Of a DNA stretch of 64,000 nt, positions 38,601-47,731 are shown piece after piece. Positions within the stretch are counted from its first letter, which is position 1. Each line of letters begins with the position of its first letter. The stretch is from Pseudomonas argentinensis (GTDB lineage Bacteria; Pseudomonadota; Gammaproteobacteria; Pseudomonadales; Pseudomonadaceae), in NCBI RefSeq assembly GCF_001839655.2, contig NZ_CP056087.1, forward strand, positions 3,100,001 through 3,164,000. Reading direction: 5' to 3'. A program made the position numbers and the translations under genes. The notes below the pieces were generated by a model. The model saw only the letters and a list, made by a program, of their open reading frames with translations. It had not been told where the DNA came from and ran no database searches.

Positions 38601-41600
38601 CCGGGGTGCTGGCCAGCAAGGGCGATATGCAGATCAAGCTTACCGGCAAGCTGGCCAACCACGACCAGGGCACCCTGTCGGCGGCCCAGGCGTTGAACGT
38701 TGAAGCAGCCGAGTTGGACAACGCCAACGCCGGCCTGCTGGCCAGCGGTGCCGAGCTGCAGGTGACGACCGGCGTCCTGAACAACCAGGGCGGCCGTCTG
38801 CTCAGCCAGGCAGGGTTCGTGCTCAAGTCAGGCGACCTGGATAACCGCGCAGGTGTGATCAGCAGCCGCCAGGCCCTCAACATGACGGCCAGCGCGGTCG
38901 ACAACCGCGACAATGGCCTGATCACCAGTGCCGATGCCCTCGACCTGACGGCCAGCCGCCTGGACTCCAGCCGCGACCTCGGTAACAGCGGTGGCGAACT
39001 CTCGGCCAAGAAAGACCTGCGCCTGACCGTCAGCCAACTGATCCAGCGCCAGGGCCGGCTGATCGGCGAAGCGGGTGTGCACATCGACCTCAAGGGCGGC
39101 GACCTGGACAACCGTGGCGGTTTGCTCACGGCCAACGGCCCGTTGAGCCTGCAGGCGCTGGGCAAGCTGGACAACCGCGATGGCGGAGAAGTCTCCAGCA
39201 CCCAGGGTTATCGGCTGCTCGCCAGTGCCATCGACAACGGCGAGCAGGGCCGCATCATCAGTGCCGGTAAGCTCGGTCTCGATGTGGGCACTGGCGATGT
39301 GCGTAACGCCGCAGGCGGGCTGATCTCCGGCTGGCAGGGCGTGGATATCGCCGCTGGCAACCTGGACAACAGCGCACGCGGCACCGTCTCCAGCCGGGGT
39401 GGCGCGCTGATGGTCAAGCTCGACGGCAGCCAGGGCGTGTTGAACAACAGCGGTGAAGGCGCTCTGGTCAGCAAGGCAGCGCTCGAGATCGAGGCCGGCA
39501 GCCTGGACAACAGCGCCAAGGGCATCGTCTCCAGCGGCGGCGATCTCGACCTGCGCCTGAGCGGCGCGCTCGACAACAGCGGCCACGGCCTGATCGACAG
39601 CCAAGGCAGCCTGACGGCCAATACCGGGGCGGTGAACAACAACGCCGGGCAGATCGGCAGTGGCAAAGCAGCCAGCCTGAACGCGGCCAGCCTGGACAAC
39701 CGCGCCGGCCAGTTCACCAGTGGCGCGGCGCTCGGCCTCACCCTTACGGGCGAACTGCTCAATGGCCAGCAGGGCAAGCTGGCCAGTGCCGACCCGCTGG
39801 TGCTCAAGGCCCAGGCTGTCGACAACCAGAGCGGCAGCCTGATCAGCCAGAACCTGCTCGACCTGACTGCCAGCAGTTTGAATAACGCCAATGGTGGCAC
39901 CGTCGCTGCACGCAATGGCCTGAACCTGCTGCTGACCGGCGCCCTGAACAATGCAGGCGGCGGCCTGATCCACAGCCAGCTCGGAACCATCAGCATCCGC
40001 GCACAAGACCTCGACAACACCGCCGGCAGCCTGAGCAGCCAGGGGGACCTGCTGCTCACCCTGGATGGCAAGCTGGATAACCAGAACGGCCAACTCCAGA
40101 GCCGCGGCGGCAACCTCGACCTGCAAGGCGCCACGCGTATCGACAACCGTGGCGGCGTGCTCAGCAGCCTGACCGGCTGGCTCAAGCTGGTCAGCGCCGG
40201 GCTGTTCGACAACGACGGCGGCACCACCCAGGCGCAGACGCTGAGCGTCGAGGCCCAGGGCCTGAACAACCGCGGCGGGCACCTCTCTGCCGTGAGCGGC
40301 AGCAGCGCGATCGACCTGGGCCGCGCCATCTTCAACAACCAGGGTGGTGGCCTGTATGCCCACCAGTTGCTCGGCGTGATCGCCGGCGATTTCAACAACC
40401 AGGGCGCCGCCTCGGGGCAGGGTGGCAAGGTGGCGGCCGGGCGCATCGACTTCGGCCTGTCGGGAGCGCTGAACAATACTTACGGCATCGTCGAAAGCAC
40501 CAGCAGCCTGCGCCTGGCCAGCGCTGGCCTGGACAACCGCAACGGCAGCCTGCGTGCATTGGGCAGCAGCGGTGATACCCGTATCACCGCTAGCAGCCTG
40601 GACAACCGCCAGGGCCGCATCGAAACCGCCAACACCCACCTCGTGCTCGACACCGCCAGCCTGCAGAGCAGCGGCGGCAGTATCCTGCATGTCGGCACCG
40701 GCAACTTCGGCCTCAGCGCCGCCCAGGTCATGGGCGCTGGTGGTGACCTCAGCACCAACGGCCTGCTCAGCCTGACAGCCGATAGCTGGACCAACACTGG
40801 CGTGCTGCAAGCCGGGCGCCTGGTGCTGAACATCGGCACCTTCACCCAGACCGCCACGGGCCAGTTGCTGGCCAGCCAGTCCCTGAGCGGCAGCGGCGGC
40901 ACCTGGATCAACGACGGCCTGCTGGCCAGCGACGGCAGCTTCAGCCTCGACCTGAGCGGTGCCTACAGCGGTGCCGGGCAGGTGACCAGCCTCGGTGCGC
41001 TGAACCTGAAAGCCGCCAGCCTCGACCTGGCGAGCGCCGCCCGCATCAGTGGCGGCGGGGTGAGCATCATCAGCAGCACGGGCACCCTGACCAACCGCGG
41101 GAGACTGACCTCGGCCGGTGGGCTGACCGTCAGCGCCGCCACCTTGAACAACTACGGCACCTTGGGCAGCAGCGAGACGCTGCGGCTCGTGGCGCCCAAC
41201 CTGCTCAACGAGAGGGGGTTGATCTTCAGTGGCGAAGATATGGCGCTGCGGGTGGATAACTTCACTAATAAGTATGGGGATGTATACAGCCTGGGGGCGT
41301 TGAGCATTGCAGGCGATGATCAACTGAGTAATGCAAGCACGGTCGAGAATATTTCCTCGACTATCGAAGGCGCTGGCGATGTCTCTGTACATGCCGCTGC
41401 ATTAATTAATCGCAGTGATGTGTTCAGTATCGGGCGAACCTTGGTGTCAGGGTTTATTGCAGTTCGCTGTCATGATTGCAAAGGGGATAATTACAATGTC
41501 GATTATATTGCGAGAGAGACGTATAAGAGTGAAGTTATAGGGGGCACGCCGTCATCAGCGATACTGGCTGGCCGCGATTTTTATTTTCAGGGCAGTCGTT

Positions 41601-44600
41601 TTTTCAATCAGAGCAGCACTGTATCTGCTGTCAGAAATCTCAACGTCAATACAGCTGAATTCACCAACCAAGGTGCAGTAAGCGGCACGATTGAGCGGAC
41701 GCGAATTTACAACGCCGCTACGACAGATGGTTCAGTCGGACGTTTCATTAGTGGCACTGTTACGCCTTACAATCGGCGTAATAGTCCAGATTTTCCGAAT
41801 AAATACTATGTAACCAGCTCAGGAGAGATTCGGCTGGCTTTGATTGTATGGGTTGATTTTTATCCTGAGTATGGCGGAGATATTTATGAGTATCAGGACT
41901 CTGTCACAGGTGCTTATGTAGGGACCGCCTATTCAGTTGAAGAGTCTCTATATGACGCGAATAACCTGTTGGCCCTTCCTTCGCGCCTAAACAACTACAG
42001 GCTGGTGAGTGACGTTGAAATCACAACGTCTGGCAGTACGTCCTACCCAGGTATCATGCAGGCGGGCGGAAATATCGTCATCAACGCGACAAACAGGCTG
42101 GAAAATGGCCTGCTTAGGGAAAACACCGCGCTACAGAGTGGAACCGGCCGAGTAGGCAACACCACAGCTAAGGGCACTGGCAAAACCACCGTGGTTCTGC
42201 TTAACCCCCAACTCCCCCCAGACCTGCAGCAAAAACAAGTCAACCCGCTAACGCTCCCCGGCTTCACCCTGCCGCAAGGCGAGAACGGCCTGTTCCGCCT
42301 GAGCCATCAAACAGCGCTCTCTGGGCGCGCCAGTACTATGCAAGGTGTAGACGCAAGGCCGAACGCAGTTGGCAGCTTGAGTTCGGTGAGCGTCAATGCA
42401 AATCAGGCTTCGCAGGCTCCTGTAACGGCAACTGGGAGTGCTTGGAGTCTGCAAGGCGGCCCTGCGGCGGTGGGTTTACCGAACGTTGATTTACCCCAGG
42501 TTGTAGGTGTCCAGAACCTGCCAGGCAATGCCGCGCCGCCTGTTCGGCACAAATATCTGATCGAAACCAACCCGGCGCTGACCGACCTCAAGCAATTCGT
42601 CAACTCCGACTATCTGCTGGGCAAGCTGGGCTATGACCCGGACCAGGCGCAAAAGCGTTTGGGCGATGGACTCTACGAACAGCGTCTTGTACGTGAGGCC
42701 ATCGTGGCACGCACTGGCCAGCGCTATCTCGCCGGCCTGACCAGCGACGAAGCGATGTTTCGTTATCTGATGGATAACGCTGTTGCGAGCAAGGAACGGC
42801 TGAACCTGAGCCTGGGCGTGACCTTGAGCGCCCAACAGGTGGCGGCGCTGACTCACGACATCGTCTGGCTCGAAGAGCACGAGGTGGCGGGCGAGAAGGT
42901 GCTGGTACCCGTGCTCTACCTGGCCCAGGCCAAAGGTCGCCTGGCTGCCAACGGAGCGCTGTTCCAGGGCCGCGACGTCACGCTGATCAGCGGCGGCGAA
43001 CTGGTCAACCAGGGCACCCTGCGCGCCAGCGAAAACCTCAATGCCACGGCCGGCAACATCCACAACAGCGGCCTGGTCGAGGCGGGCAAGCGCCTGCAAC
43101 TGCTGGCGACCGACAGCATCCGCAACGCCCAGGGCGGCATCATCGCTGGGCGCGATGTCAGCCTGATCGCGCTGACGGGAGATGTAGTCAACGAACGCAG
43201 CGTGACACGCCACCAAACCAGCCACGGCAATAACCGCACGATCCAGGACTTCGTCGACAGCGCCGCGCGCATCGAAGCCGCCAACGATCTGAGCCTTATA
43301 GCAGGGCGCGACTTCAGCAACCTGGGCGGTGTGCTGGCCAGCCGGGGCGACCTGACCATCGAGGCCGGGCGTGACGTCAACATCAGCTCGGTAGAAGAGC
43401 GTGTCAGCCAGGCTCGCGGTCGTCATTACCTCAACGAGCGGGTGGCCCAGGTGGGCGCCCAGGTCAGCGCCGGGCGCGATCTGGATATCAGCGCCGGGCG
43501 TGACCTGGGCGTGATCGCCAGCCGCCTGGAGGCGGGGCGTGATGTCGCCTTGGCGGCAGGCAATGATGCCTTGATTGCCTCCGCTGCCAACGAAAGCCAC
43601 TTCCTTTCCAAGAGCAAGAGGGTCATCAACCAGCGCGATCAGGTTCGCCAGCAGTCCAGCGAGATCATTGCGGGCGGCGATATCGCCGTCAGTGCCGAGA
43701 GCAACCTGGTGGTTGCGGCCAGCAAGCTGCAGGCCGGTGACGAAGCCTACCTGGTTGCCGGTGAGAACCTGGCCCTGCTCAGCGCCGAAGACTACGACTA
43801 CTCGCTCTACCAGAAGAAGAAAAAGGGCAGCTTCGGGCGCAAGAGCTTCAAGCGCAACGAGAGCACCCAGGTCACCAATGTCGGCAGCGAGATCACCACG
43901 GGCGGCGATCTGACCCTGGTCAGCGAAGGCGACCAGCTCTACCAGCGCGCCCATCTGCAAAGCGGTAACGACCTGACCCTGGTCAGTGGCGGGGATATCA
44001 CCTTCGAGGGCGTCAAAGACCTCGAGCAGGAAAGCCGCGAGAAGAGCAAGAGCAGCCTGGCCTGGCAGTCGAGCAAAGGTAAGGGCAAGACCGAAGAGAC
44101 CTTGCGCCAGAGCGAGCTGATTGCCCAGGGCGACCTGGTGATCAAGGCCGTCGATGGCCTGAAGATCGATATCAAGCAGGTCAACCAGCAGTCGGTCAGC
44201 CAGACCATCGAGGCCATGGTCAAGGCCGACCCCAACCTGGCCTGGCTGAAAGAAGCCGAAGCCCGAGGTGACGTGGATTGGCGCCGCGTGAAGGAAGTGC
44301 ACGACTCCTTCAAGTACAGCAGCTCCGGGTTGGGGGTTGGGGCGCAGATAGTGATCGCGATTGTTGTGGCGTATTTTGCAGGTCCCCTGCTCAGCCAGGG
44401 TATTGGCTCTTTAGGCGGCGCGACCGCTGCCGCCGGCTCAGGTACTGCAATGGCCGCATCAGGCACGGCCACGGCGTCTGCTGTGGCCGCCGGTGCCACA
44501 GCGGGGTCAACGGTTGCAGCCGGTTGGGCCAACGTAGCGCTTACGGCAGCGGCTACCGGTGCGACCAGCAATGCCGCGATCAGCGCTATCAATAACCGAG

Positions 44601-46516
44601 GTAACCTTGGAGCGGTACTCAAGGATGTGACCTCCAGCGACAACCTCAAAGGCTACGCGTCCTCGGCCATCACCGCAGGTTTCACCTCGGGAGTGCTGGA
44701 TAGCGCCTTTGGTGTTACGGGTGACAATGTCAATAAGATCACCAAAGGCTTCAACCTCAGCAAGGCCAGTGAGCTGGCCAAGTTCGGCTCCTATCTCGGC
44801 GCGCAGGGCGCGGTACAGGCCGTAGCGCAAACCGCTATCCAAGGCGGCAGCCTGGGTGACAATTTGCAGACGGCCTTGACCGGCCAAATGCAGCACTTGT
44901 TGCAGGCTGGCGTCTTCCACAGCGTGGGTGACTTTGCCGATGGCAAGTGGCTGAAGAACATCAATTGGGATGATGGCAGCCCTGAAAAAATCGCTCTGCA
45001 TTCTGTGATGGGCGGTTTACTCAGCGAGGCGACTGGTGGTGACTTCAAGACAGGGGCGCTGGCTGGCGGTGCCAACGAACTGCTGGTCGAACAGCTTACT
45101 GGCGTGATCAAAGGCGACAAAGGCCTAGAGCTGATGGTGTCGCAATTGATTGGCGTGGCTGCGGCGACGGCCACCGGTGGCGATCCGGCCAAGGCAGCGG
45201 AGCTGGCGAAGAACGCGACGGCTTATAACCGGCAGCTACATGCGGCTGAAGAAAAATGGTTGAGGGAAAACGCCAAGCGCTTTGCTGAGGAACAGGGCAT
45301 CAGTGAACAGGCGGCGCTGGAGCGCCTGAGTCAACAAGCCCTCAAGGAGGTCGACTACCTATGGCGTGGGCTGCTCAGCGACGGCGACGACAGCACGGCG
45401 CAAGCCTTCCTGGCGGGTGCTGGTCAGACGTTTACCAATGACCTCGGCGAGCGGCAAGCGCTCTTTACCGCCCAGGGGCAGCAGCTGTTCCGGCCGGAAA
45501 TGTTCGCCGATACAGCCGATCCGAAGTTCTACAGAGACTTCGTCCAGAGCGGCATCAGCCGAGACCTAAGCGCAGGTGTCCTGAAGGAATTCAAGGACTC
45601 CGGTATCGCCTTGAAGGACGATGCAGTCGAGCTGGGTAGGTTGCTCGTCGAACAGCCTGGCACTGTTCTAGACGGCCTTTGGGAGGGCATCAAGGGCACG
45701 CCTCAGGGCGTCGTGGATAGTTTCCACGAAAGCGGCAATGCCTTGGGCGAGGGCGCGGCGACAGCTTTCAACGAAAACATCGCCGGTAAACTCAATGCCA
45801 TCTACGGCATGGACGTCTCCACCGCCCAGGAAACGATGCTGCTGCTGCGCACGGTGACGGCCGTGGCCAGCGCCGGTGCGGCGGGCGCGGTGGGCAAGGC
45901 GGGGGGCAAGGTCAGTGCTGAGCTTGCCGAGTCTGTTGGCAAGAAACTGGACGACGTCATCGATCAGTTGGCCGAGCAGGCCTTTGCAAAAAGCGGGGGC
46001 GTTTTCGACCCGAGTGGTAAACCCTTGCTTGATCTCAAGGTGTTGACCAATGAGCAAAAAATGGCCCTGGGTGAGTTGTTTGGCGAGCAGACGGTGAAGA
46101 AAATCATTCCTGAAGGTGAAAAGCTAGCGCGCATCCCGGGCGTGGGTGAGACGGGGATCGATGACCTGTACAAGGTCAACCGTGCAGATGTGGATTATGT
46201 AGTGATTGAATACAAGTTTGTGGGTAACGGGACTGGCAAAGGTAGTACACGGTTGGGTGATACCTTGGACGGAAAGCAGGGCAGTGAGAGTTGGGCATTG
46301 GGATCGGGGCGATTAGAAAAAGCTGTTGAGGACAGAATGATAGCTGCGGATATCGCAGACTCAATTAAGGCAGCTCGTACAGAGACTTGGGTTGTAACTA
46401 CTAGACCGGATGGATCGACAATTGTTGAGGTGCTCGATACGGTTGGTAGATCGAAGCCGATAGATACATCTAATATATTAATTCCGAATGTGAATTTGTC
46501 GGGAGCTAAACTATGA
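35684..46516 (+). CDS. cdiA: CdiA contact-dependent inhibition toxin with PD-(D/E)XK (PoNe-like) nuclease tail
   Basis: 3610 residues, a two-partner-secreted filament. Residues ~1-30 signal; ~30-270 TPS domain (NPNLQGRAAGVILNEV, ANPHGITCDGCGF); ~270-1850 haemagglutinin repeats of LDNxxG type; ~1855-2125 a non-repeat, AT-richer part placed like a receptor-binding domain; ~2380-2830 a second repeat block (GRDVxLxAG). A pretoxin region follows (~3100: GGLLSEATGGDFKTGALAGG); the usual VENN motif is absent. The tail has GIDDLYKV (Asp3493/3494) and YVVIEYK (Glu3509, Lys3511), a PD-(D/E)XK nuclease site, then KQGSESW. GGAG lies upstream of the ATG. The next gene, overlapping by 4 bases, is PoNi-like immunity. 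Confidence 0.93.
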   Translation: MDVRSPFFQNIALIVAGVMFLNPIVATAAQLTVDAQAGGNTSLDQAGNGVPIVNIATPNGSGLSHNKFTDYNVGQQGLILNNATERLQSTQQGGIIIGNPNLQGRAAGVILNEVTGSNRSQLKGYTEVAGQAAHVIVANPHGITCDGCGFINTPRATLSTGAPVVNNGRLQGFDVNGGDIAIEGAGLNASNVDQFDLITRSAQINAEIHAKRLNIIAGRNEVDVATLQATAKADDGSQQPQLAIDSSALGGMYAGAIRLVGTEAGVGVKLAGDMAASAGDIQIDASGKLSLAQTSTAGDLAIEAGEMALTGKTYAAGQARLGAQGSLQVQQSLAAAGDVQLKAGQVINQGLVEAGVRADNSRTAADLRIEAQQVRNAGSLIGNRQLEVKASQRLDNQGGTLSAKTLTRIDAAQLDNRQGQVRGDAALSVVAGDVDNRSGQMAAKQVDIAVAADGALDNRQGTVFAQERLDVTAGDLDNSGKGTLASQGSLGVTLSGHLDNHGQGTLVSQGSQRIRAASVDNSDDGLLSSHASLSLNEAATDNRGGRIQADGVLSLNRGRLDNQGGTLSGKGNVSLELAGLDNRNQGQVSARGDLDAKIDHLEQANGGELLSQGRLTLEGKRLDNSQGGLIAATEALQIVAGEALLNTGGEISTPGLAVVRVQADSGQPAAVLDNSGAGLIVADQGLELYVQRLLNNAKGVLAGRDGLILRGGSLDNSAGGTLTSQRTIGVQLEGALNNQSQGRILAANGLQIEAARIDNQAAGLLSSGAALGVTGGTLNNQGGVVVSDGQLSIRNSSLNNSHAGSISAGQTLSIETGQLDNHGQGGITAAGDLSLNATQLNNHDQGRIAAKGTAQVSATALDQHAGGELVSESALTLDLQGGDLDNSGQGLIATPGALLLKNLGKVDNSAGGEISSSQGFLLKARELDNSAGRVISAQALQLQITQLLKNSLKGVLSAGSLEVTAASLDNAAAGVLASKGDMQIKLTGKLANHDQGTLSAAQALNVEAAELDNANAGLLASGAELQVTTGVLNNQGGRLLSQAGFVLKSGDLDNRAGVISSRQALNMTASAVDNRDNGLITSADALDLTASRLDSSRDLGNSGGELSAKKDLRLTVSQLIQRQGRLIGEAGVHIDLKGGDLDNRGGLLTANGPLSLQALGKLDNRDGGEVSSTQGYRLLASAIDNGEQGRIISAGKLGLDVGTGDVRNAAGGLISGWQGVDIAAGNLDNSARGTVSSRGGALMVKLDGSQGVLNNSGEGALVSKAALEIEAGSLDNSAKGIVSSGGDLDLRLSGALDNSGHGLIDSQGSLTANTGAVNNNAGQIGSGKAASLNAASLDNRAGQFTSGAALGLTLTGELLNGQQGKLASADPLVLKAQAVDNQSGSLISQNLLDLTASSLNNANGGTVAARNGLNLLLTGALNNAGGGLIHSQLGTISIRAQDLDNTAGSLSSQGDLLLTLDGKLDNQNGQLQSRGGNLDLQGATRIDNRGGVLSSLTGWLKLVSAGLFDNDGGTTQAQTLSVEAQGLNNRGGHLSAVSGSSAIDLGRAIFNNQGGGLYAHQLLGVIAGDFNNQGAASGQGGKVAAGRIDFGLSGALNNTYGIVESTSSLRLASAGLDNRNGSLRALGSSGDTRITASSLDNRQGRIETANTHLVLDTASLQSSGGSILHVGTGNFGLSAAQVMGAGGDLSTNGLLSLTADSWTNTGVLQAGRLVLNIGTFTQTATGQLLASQSLSGSGGTWINDGLLASDGSFSLDLSGAYSGAGQVTSLGALNLKAASLDLASAARISGGGVSIISSTGTLTNRGRLTSAGGLTVSAATLNNYGTLGSSETLRLVAPNLLNERGLIFSGEDMALRVDNFTNKYGDVYSLGALSIAGDDQLSNASTVENISSTIEGAGDVSVHAAALINRSDVFSIGRTLVSGFIAVRCHDCKGDNYNVDYIARETYKSEVIGGTPSSAILAGRDFYFQGSRFFNQSSTVSAVRNLNVNTAEFTNQGAVSGTIERTRIYNAATTDGSVGRFISGTVTPYNRRNSPDFPNKYYVTSSGEIRLALIVWVDFYPEYGGDIYEYQDSVTGAYVGTAYSVEESLYDANNLLALPSRLNNYRLVSDVEITTSGSTSYPGIMQAGGNIVINATNRLENGLLRENTALQSGTGRVGNTTAKGTGKTTVVLLNPQLPPDLQQKQVNPLTLPGFTLPQGENGLFRLSHQTALSGRASTMQGVDARPNAVGSLSSVSVNANQASQAPVTATGSAWSLQGGPAAVGLPNVDLPQVVGVQNLPGNAAPPVRHKYLIETNPALTDLKQFVNSDYLLGKLGYDPDQAQKRLGDGLYEQRLVREAIVARTGQRYLAGLTSDEAMFRYLMDNAVASKERLNLSLGVTLSAQQVAALTHDIVWLEEHEVAGEKVLVPVLYLAQAKGRLAANGALFQGRDVTLISGGELVNQGTLRASENLNATAGNIHNSGLVEAGKRLQLLATDSIRNAQGGIIAGRDVSLIALTGDVVNERSVTRHQTSHGNNRTIQDFVDSAARIEAANDLSLIAGRDFSNLGGVLASRGDLTIEAGRDVNISSVEERVSQARGRHYLNERVAQVGAQVSAGRDLDISAGRDLGVIASRLEAGRDVALAAGNDALIASAANESHFLSKSKRVINQRDQVRQQSSEIIAGGDIAVSAESNLVVAASKLQAGDEAYLVAGENLALLSAEDYDYSLYQKKKKGSFGRKSFKRNESTQVTNVGSEITTGGDLTLVSEGDQLYQRAHLQSGNDLTLVSGGDITFEGVKDLEQESREKSKSSLAWQSSKGKGKTEETLRQSELIAQGDLVIKAVDGLKIDIKQVNQQSVSQTIEAMVKADPNLAWLKEAEARGDVDWRRVKEVHDSFKYSSSGLGVGAQIVIAIVVAYFAGPLLSQGIGSLGGATAAAGSGTAMAASGTATASAVAAGATAGSTVAAGWANVALTAAATGATSNAAISAINNRGNLGAVLKDVTSSDNLKGYASSAITAGFTSGVLDSAFGVTGDNVNKITKGFNLSKASELAKFGSYLGAQGAVQAVAQTAIQGGSLGDNLQTALTGQMQHLLQAGVFHSVGDFADGKWLKNINWDDGSPEKIALHSVMGGLLSEATGGDFKTGALAGGANELLVEQLTGVIKGDKGLELMVSQLIGVAAATATGGDPAKAAELAKNATAYNRQLHAAEEKWLRENAKRFAEEQGISEQAALERLSQQALKEVDYLWRGLLSDGDDSTAQAFLAGAGQTFTNDLGERQALFTAQGQQLFRPEMFADTADPKFYRDFVQSGISRDLSAGVLKEFKDSGIALKDDAVELGRLLVEQPGTVLDGLWEGIKGTPQGVVDSFHESGNALGEGAATAFNENIAGKLNAIYGMDVSTAQETMLLLRTVTAVASAGAAGAVGKAGGKVSAELAESVGKKLDDVIDQLAEQAFAKSGGVFDPSGKPLLDLKVLTNEQKMALGELFGEQTVKKIIPEGEKLARIPGVGETGIDDLYKVNRADVDYVVIEYKFVGNGTGKGSTRLGDTLDGKQGSESWALGSGRLEKAVEDRMIAADIADSIKAARTETWVVTTRPDGSTIVEVLDTVGRSKPIDTSNILIPNVNLSGAKL
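41250..42065 (+). other. cdiA: Low-GC, non-repeat segment of cdiA (probable receptor-binding domain)
   Basis: Inside the reading frame (about residues 1856-2127) base use changes sharply: codons such as AAT, TAT and ATT are common, against a G/C-rich background on both sides. The LDNxxG repeats stop here and resume as another repeat type later. The sequence has two nearby Cys (CHDCKG). In studied CdiA proteins the receptor-binding domain sits between the two repeat blocks and is exchanged between strains; position and composition fit that. Confidence 0.6.
42601..42824 (+). repeat. cdiA segment duplicated in the downstream cassette (copy A1)
   Basis: Close to identical by eye with 47501-47727 (LLGKLGYDPDQAQKRLGDGL onward). 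It ends at CGTGACCT (42817-42824), the word at which the downstream copy jumps 682 bases ahead. Confidence 0.85.
43499..44376 (+). repeat. cdiA segment duplicated in the downstream cassette (copy B1)
   Basis: From CGTGACCT (43499-43506) through the second repeat block to GTATTT at 44371, aligned without gaps to 47716-48593 at a constant offset of 4217 bases in the places checked, and nearly identical. Beyond this point the two copies diverge into different pretoxin/toxin sequences. Confidence 0.85.
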
Positions 46517-47448
46517 TTCGAGCGCCATTGGGAGACCAAGCATACTGGGATAAATGGGTTGATTTCAGTGAGGGGCGTACCCGGAAGATGTTATATGCCT
46601 TGGGATTACCCAGCAAAAATCAGAATTATGATCCCCAATATTCTTTTGATGCTGCTATTGAACATATACGCCTGTTTCTCGAGCGCTATTCTCGAGGTGA
46701 TTCTGTCCGTAATTTAACTCAGCACTTTACCGGCTTGCTCGATGCCTGGGATTTGTCAAACAGGCTGGCCAACGAGTTGAATGCACAGCTGAATCCCGGC
46801 CAAGGTTGGGATCATCGTCATCTCTTAACGGCACCCCTGGCAACCGATGATCCACGCAGTCACGCCGATCCACGCTCATGGACCTTTAAATTGAGCGATC
46901 TCAACCACTACAACTGGTGTTTTTGGTTGGTGGGGTTGGCACTCGCCTTGGATATCTCGGATGACCAGTGGCAACGCCTGTTGCTGCTGATCGGCGGTGA
47001 AGGTGAGGACGAGCTACTCGATCGAGTGATTGCCAGCCGCGAGCCGTCACGTCGTATCGGTGGCGCGCTGCTTCATTCCAAACCCTATGCGCGCTTGCTA
47101 AAGGCGATAAACGCGCCGAAGGAACAACAGGCCGAGTGGCTGCGCGACTTTGTCGAGCATTGGTACGTGGAGTTGAAGCGTAAGGGCAAGGACGAATTGT
47201 GGTGGTATATCTATGGCGACCCGGAAAAACACCCATTGGAGAAGGGCAGCTACTTTGGCCGCTGGTGCGTTGAGGCGGTCGCTGCCGTCAAGGCGTTCGG
47301 ACTGGACGATAGTCTCTGCCTGGGACACGAGCACTACCCCGGCGACTTACTACGCCCGGATGGGCCGAGCACACATCCTGTGCGACCGGAGCCGAAGCGC
47401 GGGTGGTTCGCCCGCCTCGTGGGAAAAGAACGCGATAAGACGGAATAA
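46513..47448 (+). CDS. cdiI: PoNi-like immunity protein (CdiI for the nuclease tail)
   Basis: 311 residues, soluble and mostly helical, acidic through the middle. The N-terminal half (YWDKWVDFSEGRTRKML; LTQHFTGLLDAWDLS) resembles DUF1910, and the C-terminal half (SYFGRWCVEAVAAVKAFGLD; GHEHYPGDLLRPDG) resembles DUF1911, the two parts of PoNi immunity proteins that neutralise PoNe DNases. ATG 46513 overlaps the cdiA stop (ATGA). The start of the gene is AT-richer than cdiA, like the toxin tail, indicating that toxin and immunity moved together as a cassette. The name of the family is from memory. Confidence 0.85.
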   Translation: MIRAPLGDQAYWDKWVDFSEGRTRKMLYALGLPSKNQNYDPQYSFDAAIEHIRLFLERYSRGDSVRNLTQHFTGLLDAWDLSNRLANELNAQLNPGQGWDHRHLLTAPLATDDPRSHADPRSWTFKLSDLNHYNWCFWLVGLALALDISDDQWQRLLLLIGGEGEDELLDRVIASREPSRRIGGALLHSKPYARLLKAINAPKEQQAEWLRDFVEHWYVELKRKGKDELWWYIYGDPEKHPLEKGSYFGRWCVEAVAAVKAFGLDDSLCLGHEHYPGDLLRPDGPSTHPVRPEPKRGWFARLVGKERDKTE

Positions 47449-47498
47449 CAGGCGCATGTAAAAAGGCATATTTATTTTTGAAGACCGAGCCGCTCTTC

Positions 47499-47731
47499 AT
47501 CAACCCGACTACCTGCTGGGCAAGCTGGGCTATGACCCCGACCAGGCGCAAAAGCGCTTGGGCGATGGCCTCTATGAACAGCGTCTGGTGCGCGAAGCCA
47601 TCGTGGCGCGCACGGGCCAGCGTTATCTCGCCGGCCTGACCAGTGACGATGCGATGTTCCGCTACCTGATGGACAACGCCGTCGCCAGTAAGGAACGACT
47701 GAACCTGAGCCTGGACGTGACCTGGGCGTGA
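47499..47731 (+). pseudogene. cdiA fragment heading the displaced cassette
   Basis: About 76 codons matching CdiA residues ~2307-2380 (LLGKLGYDPDQAQKRLGDGL; QRYLAGLTSDDAMFRYLMDN). No start codon or ribosome site is evident, and compared with cdiA one base is missing at about 47505. At the join with the next segment (CGTGACCT, 47716-47723) the frame changes and stops at TGA 47729-47731. It is leftover homology, not a functional gene. Confidence 0.8.
47501..47727 (+). repeat. Duplicate of cdiA 42601-42824 (copy A2)
   Basis: Second copy of the pre-repeat segment. Together with copy B2 it provides long homology by which the displaced toxin could recombine into cdiA. Confidence 0.85.

Noticed and set aside
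35684..41200. Regular repeats that could suggest a CRISPR or satellite array
   Set aside because: They encode the LDNxxG filament repeats of CdiA in one frame; spacing follows the protein repeat and there are no spacers.
41335..41350. A possible VENN pretoxin motif (TVENISS) in cdiA
   Set aside because: It reads VENI, lies in the middle of the protein about 1600 residues before the toxin, and has no pretoxin around it.
38828..41392. An 854-codon minus-strand open frame, with others (35600-37210, 42491-44302), antisense to cdiA
   Set aside because: High-GC repeats of cdiA suppress stops in the antisense frames; the peptides are Val/Ala/Gln-rich with no family blocks and no ribosome sites.
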